The notes under the pieces are model-generated. The model had not been told where the DNA came from. It ran no database searches and saw only the letters and a list, made by a program, of their open reading frames with translations. A DNA stretch of 64,000 nt, from contig JASKMD010000020.1 in the NCBI GenBank assembly GCA_030144725.1, positions 999,537-1,063,536 of the forward strand, read 5' to 3'. Origin of the DNA: Haematococcus lacustris (taxonomy: Eukaryota > Chlorophyta > Chlorophyceae > Chlamydomonadales > Haematococcaceae). Position numbers and translations under genes: made by a program. Positions 21,051 to 30,524 of this stretch are shown here, in pieces (the first letter of the stretch is position 1; each line of letters starts with the position of its first letter).

Positions 21051-22484
21051 GCGGGGCGGGGCGGGGCGGGGCGGGGCGGGGCGGGGCGGGGCGGGGCGGG
21101 GCGGGGCGGGGCGGGGCGGGGCGGGGCGGGGCGGGGCGGGGCGGGGCGGGGCGGGGCGGGGCGGGGCGGGGCGGGGCGGGGCGGGGCGGGGCGGGGCGGG
21201 GCGGGGCGGGGCGGGGCGGGGCGGGGCGGGGCGGGGCGGGGCGGGGCGGGGCGGGGCGGGGCGGGGCGGGGCGGGGCGGGGCGGGGCGGGGCGGGGCGGG
21301 GCGGGGCGGGGCGGGGCGGGGCGGGGCGGGGCGGGGCGGGGCGGGGCGGGGCGGGGCGGGGCGGGGCGGGGCGGGGCGGGGCGGGGCGGGGCGGGGCGGG
21401 GCGGGGCGGGGCGGGGCGGGGCGGGGCGGGGCGGGGCGGGGCGGGGCGGGGCGGGGCGGGGCGGGGCGGGGCGGGGCGGGGCGGGGCGGGGCGGGGCGGG
21501 GCGGGGCGGGGCGGGGCGGGGCGGGGCGGGGCGGGGCGGGGCGGGGCGGGGCGGGGCGGGGCGGGGCGGGGCGGGGCGGGGCGGGGCGGGGCGGGGCGGG
21601 GCGGGGCGGGGCGGGGCGGGGCGGGGCGGGGCGGGGCGGGGCGGGGCGGGGCGGGGCGGGGCGGGGCGGGGCGGGGCGGGGCGGGGCGGGGCGGGGCGGG
21701 GCGGGGCGGGGCGGGGCGGGGCGGGGCGGGGCGGGGCGGGGCGGGGCGGGGCGGGGCGGGGCGGGGCGGGGCGGGGCGGGGCGGGGCGGGGCGGGGCGGG
21801 GCGGGGCGGGGCGGGGCGGGGCGGGGCGGGGCGGGGCGGGGCGGGGCGGGGCGGGGCGGGGCGGGGCGGGGCGGGGCGGGGCGGGGCGGGGCGGGGCGGG
21901 GCGGGGCGGGGCGGGGCGGGGCGGGGCGGGGCGGGGCGGGGCGGGGCGGGGCGGGGCGGGGCGGGGCGGGGCGGGGCGGGGCGGGGCGGGGCGGGGCGGG
22001 GCGGGGCGGGGCGGGGCGGGGCGGGGCGGGGCGGGGCGGGGCGGGGCGGGGCGGGGCGGGGCGGGGCGGGGCGGGGCGGGGCGGGGCGGGGCGGGGCGGG
22101 GCGGGGCGGGGCGGGGCGGGGCGGGGCGGGGCGGGGCGGGGCGGGGCGGGGCGGGGCGGGGCGGGGCGGGGCGGGGCGGGGCGGGGCGGGGCGGGGCGGG
22201 GCGGGGCGGGGCGGGGCGGGGCGGGGCGGGGCGGGGCGGGGCGGGGCGGGGCGGGGCGGGGCGGGGCGGGGCGGGGCGGGGCGGGGCGGGGCGGGGCGGG
22301 GCGGGGCGGGGCGGGGCGGGGCGGGGCGGGGCGGGGCGGGGCGGGGCGGGGCGGGGCGGGGCGGGGCGGGGCGGGGCGGGGCGGGGCGGGGCGGGGCGGG
22401 GCGGGGCGGGGCGGGGCGGGGCGGGGCGGGGCGGGGCGGGGCGGGGCGGGGCGGGGCGGGGCGGGGCGGGGCGGGGCGGGGCGG
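21051..22484. repeat. Perfect (GGGGC)n pentanucleotide array, about 287 units
   Basis: Every 60-base line from 21061 to 22480 is the same, so about 1.43 kb is an uninterrupted GGGGC repeat. There is no stop codon in any of six frames (pentapeptide Ala-Gly-Arg-Gly-Gly on plus, Pro-Ala-Pro-Pro-Arg on minus), which explains the 500-700-codon frames across it. The plus strand has a G4 run every 5 bp, so strong G-quadruplex potential. The array separates copy B from a partial gene I exon-1 paralogue. An uninterrupted array this long is either very young or kept uniform. Confidence 0.97.
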
Positions 22485-22499
22485 CAGTTGGTGGTGCTG

Positions 22500-23150
22500 T
22501 ACCTCAGCCTCTTCAGCCCAGATCCAAGACTCCACCTCATCCTACGCCACACTCCTCCATCCTCGACCCACCTCTGTTTCTGCATGTCAGGGTCTGGCTT
22601 TAGATCTTCCAGCAGCATGTCTTTAGAGGCTCTGACTGGGATCATATGAACCAGGGCAGGTGGCTGGTCCTGCTTTAGCTGTTTGTAGTCGCCCAACAAC
22701 CAGTCCACCAGCTTCGAGGGTGGGTGGTGGTTGTTTCTGCGGCTTGGCGTCCAGGGCACCACGCCACTGCTGAGCGGGTGGTGGATGTCCCAATCCTCTA
22801 GCGGTTGGCTGCTCTTGACGACCTCGGGAATAGGAGGCAGAGGACCCACAGAAGGGCTGACGTGTTGCTGCTGCACCGCCTCGCGCTCCCCGACAACCGT
22901 AGTTGCCCCAGCAGCATCCGAGGCTTGGGTCTTGCTCCGGGTGCCATGGGCGGGCCCAGCCTGAGGTCCAGCGGAACCAGGTGGTGGTCCAGCGTTGCTT
23001 GACTCCTTGTCGTTTGCGCTCGCCGCTGCCGCTGCTGCTGGGACCTCCTCGTCATCTGCACTTGCCGCTGCCGCTGCTGCGGCGGCCGTCGTGGTCGGTA
23101 TCCCGCTCCCGCTTGCGGCAACACCCTGCACCTCCTCTTCATTGCCGGAA
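22500..23150 (-). pseudogene. Diverged gene I exon 1 (copy D)
   Basis: The minus strand reads an acidic DDEEVPAAAAAASANDKES block, HGTRSKTQASDAAG, HVSPSVGPLPPIPE, DWDIHHPLSSGVVPWTP, KLVDWLLGDYKQ and QPPALVHMIPVRASKDMLL, up to a CAGAG|GTGGGT donor equivalent to gene I exon 1. It is clearly more diverged than B is from C. No exons 2-4 follow: the sequence runs straight into the (GGGGC)n array, so this is an isolated exon. Its conservation pattern marks WTP...NN.H.P..KLV.WL and QPPALVH.IPVRAS as the constrained core of the family. Confidence 0.6.
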
Positions 23151-23154
23151 AGCT

Positions 23155-23515
23155 ACAGGGTGTGTAGCAGCAGCGGGCAGTGAGTGGGGCAGAAGCAGGC
23201 AGGGTGTGGGGCAGCAGCAGGCAGGGTCAGGGGCAGCAGCGGGCAGGGTATGGGGCAGCAGCAGCCAGGGTGTGGGGCCGCATCAGCAGGCAGTGTGTGG
23301 GGCAGCAGCAAGAAGGGTGTGGAGCAGCAGCGGGCAGGGTGCGGGGCAGCAGCGGGCAGGCGTGGGGCAGCAGCGGGCAGTGTGTAAAATAGTAGCAGGT
23401 CGGGTGTGGGGCAGCAGCGGGCAGGGTGTGGGGCAGCAGCGGGCAGGGTGTGGGGCAAGAGCGGGCAGGGTGTGGGGCAGCAGCAGGCATGGTGGCGGGC
23501 AGCAGGAGCCCTCTT
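23155..23515. repeat. 21-bp minisatellite (GTGTGGGGCAGCAGCGGGCAG)
   Basis: About 16 copies of a roughly 21-bp G-rich unit with small indels. It is not a clean multiple of three throughout, and the open frames on both strands are incidental. Confidence 0.85.
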
Positions 23516-23519
23516 TGTG

Positions 23520-24110
23520 GTGCATGCAGCCTAACAGTAGTGCCGGCATTATAGATGTGCTGGTTGCACTGGTGGAGGGGGGGACGAGGTACTGACCTTG
23601 GGCATGAATGCAGCCACGGATGGTCCGGATGTTAGGTTGCGACCTGGAAGGCGCACGAGAGCTGGTATGAGTGCCGGTGTTGTCGAACGCGTATAATGGG
23701 CGCACCACGCCACACTGCTGTTGGCATTTCCTCGGGGTCTACGAGTTCAGGCGAACCCCGTCACTATCTGAGGCACAGGCTGCCACTCACTGAGCTGCTC
23801 ACCCGCTGCACACCACTAGAAGCTCAAGTGCCATCGTGGCGCTTACCGTCAGGTTACCCTCCCCGGGCTTCGCGAGAAGCAGTTTAAGTTTTTGGCTGAG
23901 AACGCTGTCTCAATGCGATCTTCTGCCTGCGAGGCCCCAAGGCTTTGTCTGCGCGATCGAGATCGAGACGAGCACGAGGGCCGGCGTCGAGAAGTGCAGT
24001 TGGCAGCTCACCTTGGTGTTGAAGGCAGTGGTTGTGAAACGCAAGGGGGATTGAATGCTGTTAGTCGCATCTGCCTGCGATAAGCAATGGCCCATGCTCT
24101 TGGTCACACG
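23520..24110. other. No gene recognised; short open frames only
   Basis: Around 23815-24050 one plus frame stays open (KLKCHRGAYRQVTL, LREKQFKFLAENAVS, then Arg/Asp-rich LRDRDRDEHEG). I cannot match it to a family or find splice support. Confidence 0.3.
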
Positions 24111-24117
24111 AAAGAAA

Positions 24118-25110
24118 CATGCGAAGCGCGGCCCTCTCCTTGCCTACCGAGCTTCGCATGTGTGTGCCAAGCATCCACGGCTATTGCTGCACGGGCCCAC
24201 TCTGTCAGCACCATCTGCTTGGCTGCCACAGCACCACCCGCTCACGCTCAGCAAGACATGGCTGCAGTGGGTGTCGAGGGCTGGGCTCTGGCAGCTTCAC
24301 GCGGGGCTTGTCGAGCTCTTGGCTGGGGTCTTTCGGGTGCGTGGCGTGAGGGTGGGGGTAGCTGGGCTGGTAGGGCAGGCTCACAGTGGAGCTGCAGTCC
24401 TAGGGATGGGCTGGAGCCAACACGAGAGCAGCATAGGCGTTAAGGAGGGTGGTGGCAGGAGCCAACACGAGAGCAGCATAGGCGGTAAGGAGGGTGGTGG
24501 CAGGAGCCAACACGAGAGCAGCATAGGCGGTAAGGAGGGTGGTGGCAGGAGCCAACACGAGAGCAGCATAGGCGGTAAGGAGGGTGGTGGCAGGAGCCAA
24601 CACGAGAGCAGCATAGGCGGTAAGGAGGGTTACCACACCACCAGCCCCGCCTCTCCTCTGTAGACTAGCCTCCTCCACCACACCTTGTAGCTCACCCCTT
24701 GCCACGCCACAAAAGCAGTGCCTGCAGGCTTTGCCGGGTAAAGGATACCATGCTCGACTCCTGCCACCACCCTCATAACCGCCTTGGCCGCTCTCGTGTT
24801 GGCTCCTGCCACCCCCCGGGGCCGCAGCTCCACTGTGAGCCTCCCGTACCAGCCCAGCTACCCCCACCCTCACGCCACGCACCCGAAAGACCCCAGCCAA
24901 GAGCTTGACAAGCCCCGCGTGAAGCTGCCAGAGCCCAGCCCTCGACACCCACTGCAGCCATTTCTTGCTGAGCGTGAGCGGGTGGTGCTGTGGCAGCCAA
25001 GCAGACGGTGCTGACAGAGTGGGCCCGTGCAGCTATCGCCGTGGATGCTTGGCACACACATGCGAAGCTCGGTAGGCAAGGAGAGGGCCGCGGTCCCCTG
25101 AAACAACCTG
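24118..25110. repeat. 1-kb inverted repeat with 310-bp arms
   Basis: Bases 24120-24430 are repeated in reverse complement at about 24800-25105, with few differences. The arms share CGCGGCCCTCTCCTTGCCTACC, GCATCCACGGC and GGGCTGGGCTCTGGCAGCTTC-type blocks. The loop holds five 45-bp repeats and a short spacer. The arms could pair to a long hairpin. It may be a foldback element or an inverted duplication; no flanking target duplication was found. Confidence 0.85.
24412..24632. repeat. 45-bp tandem repeat, five copies
   Basis: Unit starting CACGAGAGCAGCATAGGCGG at 24421, 24466, 24511, 24556 and 24601. It is nearly perfect and lies in the loop next to the left arm of the inverted repeat. Confidence 0.95.
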
Positions 25111-25125
25111 ATGCTCAACATTCAT

Positions 25126-25803
25126 GACTCGTGGTCGAGGCTCACGCCATAAGCTATGGCAAGGGGCCTTCCATGTATGCGCGCAGCACCACCGAGGGCG
25201 GTGGCTGTGGGTGTGGGTGTGGGTGAGAGGGGCTGTGGCAGTGGAGGGGGCTGCGGAGGCTCTCGTGCCACCTTTTGCCGCTGCTGCTCACCATACATCG
25301 TGACCTTGCTCATCGCATGACATCAGCATCATCGCATGACATCAGCATCATCGCATGACATCAGCATCATTTCATGACATTAGCACCGCATGACATCAGC
25401 ATCATCGCATGACATCAGCATCATTGCATGACATCAGGAGCATGACATCAGCATCATCGCATGACATCAGGAGCATGACATCACGACCTTGCTCTTCGCA
25501 TGCTTGACTTGCCTCATCCCAGCTGCCTTCTCGAGGATGCGCATGGCTGTGATCAGGTGTTCATGACTGTCAGCCGTGAGCACCATATCGTCAGTGTACA
25601 GCGACAGGAGGAAGTTGGCACTGGGGTCAGTGGTGGCGGGGACCAGCAGCAGGTCTGACCCAGCCCGGTTAGCGAACGTGGCCCCCTGTACCCCGGCTGC
25701 CTTGCATTGCTGCTCAACCTAGGTGGCTAGGCAGTTCATGAACACGTTGAACAGGATGGGGGACATGGGGCAGCCCTAGTGCACCGTTGACTTGCCATAG
25801 GTC
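25126..25803 (-). pseudogene. LINE-type reverse transcriptase relic
   Basis: The minus strand encodes GCPMSPILFNVFMNCLA, then FLLSLYTDDMVLTADS and MRILEKAAGM, with KSKV farther on. These are the G-x-P-x-S-P-x-L-F motif and the Y-x-D-D active-site box of non-LTR retrotransposon reverse transcriptases, in the right order and about 50 residues apart. Two in-frame TAG codons (before GCPMSP and after NCLAT) are where CAG would be expected, so the copy is dead. A 19-bp minisatellite (25318-25495) has expanded inside the coding sequence after KSKVVMS; SKVTMYGEQQRQ resumes on the far side. No endonuclease domain or 3' tail is seen. Confidence 0.75.
25316..25497. repeat. 19-bp minisatellite (GCATGACATCAGCATCATC)
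   Basis: Eight to nine copies of a 19-bp unit with a few truncated ones (GAGCATGACATCA). It lies inside the LINE relic. Confidence 0.9.
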
Positions 25804-25804
25804 C

Positions 25805-26330
25805 GGTGCTGCAAACGTAGCTAGCAAGTAGCTACATGCCATGCCCAATGCCTCACCATCAAATACACTTACAGCCCAACACTCACAGTGCAATGCTGCT
25901 GTCCCACCACATAACTGCCGTAGCCGCACCCTCATGCTGGCCAGTACCGCTGCAGAGGTACAGTGTTTCCATGTGGTCAGGGCCGGCAGCTGGTGCTGTG
26001 TCAGTCCTTTGCAACAGCTGCTTGCAGTAGTCTCAAGATAAACCCCGCACCACTACGGCCAACGTGCATGACGACCACACAGGACGGGCTGCCATGGTCG
26101 CCGTTCTGTGACAAAACACTAGCGTAAGTCCAGTGTGAGTAGGTGCCTGGATGCTTTGTGCAGTGTGACATGCCTGCCAAAACAACTGGCATGCAACACT
26201 AGGAACAAGGGTGAGGAGGAGGGTGAGGTAGTGGACTGGAAGGTGGTGGTGGGAATGCAGGGGCTTCAGGGTCGGCCAGGGAGGCCAGGTTGTCCGGCGC
26301 ACCATTGCACCAGGCCGGCAGCAACCAGGG
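25805..26330. other. No gene recognised
   Basis: Between the LINE relic and the triplet tract. Nothing supportable seen. Confidence 0.4.
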
Positions 26331-26331
26331 G

Positions 26332-26552
26332 CTGTGGCAGCGGCAGCGGCAGCGGCAGCGGCAGCAGCAGTGGCAGCAGCAGTGGCAGTGGCAGCAGCAG
26401 TGGCAGCAGCAGTGGCAGTGGCAGTGGCAGCAGCAGTGGCAGTGGCAGCAACAGTGGCAGCAGCAGTGGCAGCAGCAGTGGCAGCAACAGTGGCGGCAAC
26501 AGTGGCAGCAGCAGTGGCAGCAGCAGCGGCAGTGGCAGCGGCAGCTGAATCA
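26332..26552. repeat. GCAGTG/GCAGCG triplet tract
   Basis: About 220 bp of GCAGTGGCAGCA-type repeats. It forms the left edge of copy C; copy B starts in a shorter tract of the same kind (14382-14450). Confidence 0.9.
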
Positions 26553-27070
26553 GGACGAGCAGCAGTTGACGCCAGCAGCAGCGACAGTCGGTCTGCTACA
26601 GCTAGCTCCATGACCTCACCTGGTCTTGACCTTCCCCAGGCTGCTTCTCAACCCATGTGTATTGCAGATTACAGCCGTCAATTGAACCACAGAGCCATCA
26701 TAGGGCTCCTACCAAGGGGCTATCCTACCTGTTAGCTGGGTATGCCTGAAGTCAGGTTCCATGTCTTAGGCCTTACATGTCACATGGGGCAGGGACACTG
26801 GGCAGTCTCTATGAAACTTCGTGACACATATCCAACATATGAAGCACTACAGGATAGCCGTAGTTGATATAGAGGGTTAGCTAGTCATGCAAGCAGCCGG
26901 ATCTTGTTGCAAACCGCCTACCACCCCAGGATACGGTAGGCTCACCGGGTTCATCCCAGTCCTACACCCACCACCCACAGGTACCACAGCGCGCCGTAGA
27001 CAATAACAGTCGCCTCCCGAGCTCCTCACTGCAGTCTGTCACCGTCATGCTTTGACACCTGCCAGCACCG

Positions 27071-28155
27071 CTAGCTGGCCACCTGAGCTGACATCACGTA
27101 CTCCTCCCATTCGATTTGCAGCTGTGCGAGTGATTGCTCCATGTCCCCTTTCACTTCCTCGAGTGTGTGGACCAAGTCTTTCAGGCGCTGATGCTGCTGG
27201 CCTGCAGCACGGGCACAGTTGTGCAGCATGTAAGAAAGAGGAGGGGGAGATTGGCCTAGAAGCATGTGGTGCTGCCTAGCATGGCACAAGAGACCCCATG
27301 CATGAGCTTTTTGCATGGCAGGATAAGGGCATGGGCACATGGTGACCCAACACAGCTGCCTTGCTGTAGGGTGCGGCATGGCCGCAGCACTCCAATGCAT
27401 TGTCCAGTGTCCAGTGTGTGTCACGCATCACCCGCTATCCCACCACTACAGGCAGCAAGTGCATGGACTACTTGAGGCAGCTCACATGCAAAGGAGTACG
27501 TCCTTCACCCCAGCAGACCCAGCACCCGCAGCACCTTGACAGCAGGCTTGCCGCGACTCAGCAGAGTTGGCTCACCTGGAGCAGCGCTCTGCGCTTTCTT
27601 CAACAGGGATTGGGCTTCAACAAGGCGCCCCTTGCGCTGCTCCAGCCTCATGGTCAAGTCGGAGTAGCGCTTTTGCAGACTCTTGATCTGCGTTGATGGC
27701 TTGTTCTGCGGTTGGGCCGCCACCTGGAGACGCTCTGGCCATTCATAGAGTGAGGCCAAGTCCACTGGCACTTCTGGCCCTGTTAGTACGGCAGCTGCTA
27801 TTGCCTCAGCTGGCCCTGATGCCGTCCCCACTGGCGTGGCTCCCTTTGCCGCACTCGGTGGTGCTGCTGCTACTGCTGCTGCTGCTGCTGCTGCTGTTGG
27901 CGATGCTGGGTCACAGGTGGGGTCCTGTGTGTTGTGGGTTTCACGGGATCCTGTTGGTGCAATGGCGCCACTCTGTTCAGGTGCAGGGGGACTGGCAGCA
28001 GGCTTGGCTTCTTCCTTTCTGCGCTTCAGGGCTCGCTCCTGCTGCCCTTGCTGCTGGCCCTGCTGCTGTGGCTCTTGCCACCGCTTCTCGCTCTGCTCTT
28101 GCTCATCTCCCTCCCAGAGTACGAACCAGTGAAGAGGTGGATTGTAGAATGCAGG
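27071..28155 (-). CDS. Gene II, copy C (unknown function, 5' truncated)
   Basis: Same two-exon structure as copy B: last exon 27201-27071, preceding exon open from about 28155 to 27576. The few differences seen include IKSLQKRYSDL where copy B has IKSLWKRYSDL. As in copy B, an in-frame TAA stands upstream of FYNPPLHWF, so the 5' end is missing in both. The truncation therefore predates the duplication. Conservation of phase and splice sites in both copies does not by itself show function, because the copies are young. Confidence 0.5.
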
Positions 28156-28610
28156 ATGGGATTAATTACTTGTGGCCTGGTTCAAATTGCCAGCCAGCTT
28201 CTGCGCATAGCAGCATTCTTAGCACACTGTCGCTTCACCGTCATTGCTCCTCACGCAACGCAATATTGGCAGCTGCATGGCTGCGTGGCATTGGGAACAT
28301 GTCGCGTGCAGCGTGGCTCTGCGTCCGACCCTTGCTCCGCTCTTGCTGCGATGAATGGCGAAGCAGCCACTGGTTGCGATGCCGACATTGCTGAAGTCGT
28401 TAGCGTTTTTGTCCTAAGCATCAGGGTGCTAACATAGATAGGCGCGCATTCATGTCAAGTACTCAACTCTGTGTGCTTGGATTATATGCCACTCATTTAG
28501 TACTGTCCCTTTTTGTTTCTCCGCTATGTTTCTTTCCCCCTATAATCTGTTGTACCAAGTGATAAGTCATGACACTGAATGTCTGCCAGTGGGGAAAGGC
28601 TGTACAGCAA

Positions 28611-28909
28611 CAGCGTCATTGTTGCTGTGTACGACAAGCCGACATGTGGATATCGCAGCTGTAGCCTATGTCGCGGAGCAAGCCCACTTCACGCCCCCCA
28701 AGGATGGTGCCCATGCGGGCCTCCCCTTCATGGACGTCATCGCGAAGGAGCTGGAGGACACCATCTACACCTGGCACGCCCCAGCAAAGCCCCCGCTACG
28801 GCAGTGTGCCGCGGTTCCCAGGGACTTCAATGCCGGGCAGAACTTCGTTACGTTTGTTGCCCATGCACACGACACACCACACAAAGCAACGGCACGTGCA
28901 ACTGGTTAG
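28611..28909 (+). CDS. Small unknown ORF fragment, copy C
   Basis: Same as 16510-16808 in copy B. It retains the sequence AGCCCCCGCTACGG that the hAT element occupied in copy A. Confidence 0.3.
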
Positions 28910-29325
28910 CGTGAGGCCTGACCTATGTGGTAAGACGGGCACTACAACACATGTTGGGCATCGCGAAGGCAGAGAAGATGATATACACCATGAAAGCATC
29001 CCTTGATCCATCCAAAGCAATGTCCCCATGCACAATTGACGGCATAAGTGCAGGCATCCACAGCCATGCCTCGCCCGCGTCAGTGCACACTCACGTTGAC
29101 ATAGACAGTCAGACAGGGCAGCTGGGTCATGCAGAACAGCCCGAGGGCCGCATACCCAGACACTCGGGTCGGGGTTGCCCTAGCGCCATGGTTCTGAGGA
29201 GGTCGCTGGTTGCAGTCCAACCTCAGACAAAACACACATGATTGCCACCACATACGGAGCAAGCGCTTGAAGCAGCCCCCAAGCACTAGCGACACCAGCC
29301 ACCGTCGCAACCTAGCCATCTAAGC

Positions 29326-30491
29326 TCAAGTGTTGTAATCCAACCACTCCAACTGCAGCCGCCACATGTCTCGCTGCAGCTGCTTGTTCCGCTGCTCGCA
29401 TTTGAGCACTAAGTCCTCGTGATGGCAGTGCTCCAAGTCTGCAGCAACGCACAGCGAGTGTGACATATGAGGTACTGGGAGGGAGGAGCAACCTTGTCAC
29501 ATGGACCATCGCTTGTAGCTTTGCTGGTAGGAGTAGCAGCAGCGGCAGCAGCGGCAGCAACGGCAGCAGCAGCCACGGCAGCAGCGGCAGCAGCAGCGGC
29601 AGCAACGGCAGCAGCAGCAGCAGCCACGGCAGCAGCGGCAGCAGCAGCGGCAGCAGCCACCAGGCTGGCGGGTAAGTGATGTACATCAACAACAACAGAA
29701 CGAGCCGTGCGGCCATGGCATCAGTGCAGCAATGCTGACAACTGCTGTATAATCATGATGACTATTGCCACCATCAAGCAACACAGAGGAGACGCTGCAC
29801 AGAGGCTACAGCTTGCACCATCTTCCTTGCTTGTTTCTAACCATCAGATGCAACTACTTTGTGTTCCTGCCATGCAACTAGGCTGGCAGCAGCAGCTTTG
29901 CAGCAGCTCGGCGGACTGAACTCACCTGGATTCTTGGATCGAGCCTTTTGCATAAGGTCCCGAGCTTTACCAATGTCCACTTTGACCTCCTCCAGATCTT
30001 CGGTCAAGTCACGGAAGCGTCTGTAAAAAGTCCTGATCTTCATCGATGGGTTGTTCTCAGGGCGGGCCGCCACCTGCAAAGACTCCGACCACTCACACTC
30101 CGAGGCCATGTCCATTGGCGTAGCTGACCCTGATGGTGCTCCTGTTGGTGCGGTGTGTTTTGACCCTGTTGCAGCCCCAGCTGGCGTGGCTGTCTTCGCC
30201 TCGGTAGCTGCCGCTGCAGGTGTTCGTGCCGCTGTTGCTGCTCCAGCTGCTGCTGCTGCTCCCGCTGTTACATAGGGCGAGCGGAGTGAGTCACGCGTGA
30301 CAGGCTCACGAAGGGGAGTCTGTGTGTCAGGGGGTCTGCGGGGCCCTGTCAGTGCTGCCGCGTCACTTCGTGAAGGGGCTGTAGATCGCGGAGGGGCGCT
30401 GGCGGCAGGCTGGGCTCCTGCTCTTGGGCGCTTTGCCGCTCGTCCCTCTTCCTCCTGGAGTGACTTGTGCTGGGCCTGCTGGGGGTGTTGA

Positions 30492-30524
<33 letters not shown>

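Noticed and set aside
21030..23131. Open frames of 500-700 codons encoding (PAPPR)n or (AGRGG)n, one joined to the gene I-like exon
   Set aside because: (GGGGC)n contains no stop codon in any frame, so length is no evidence of coding. The minus frame joins a real exon fragment only because its donor site is read through.
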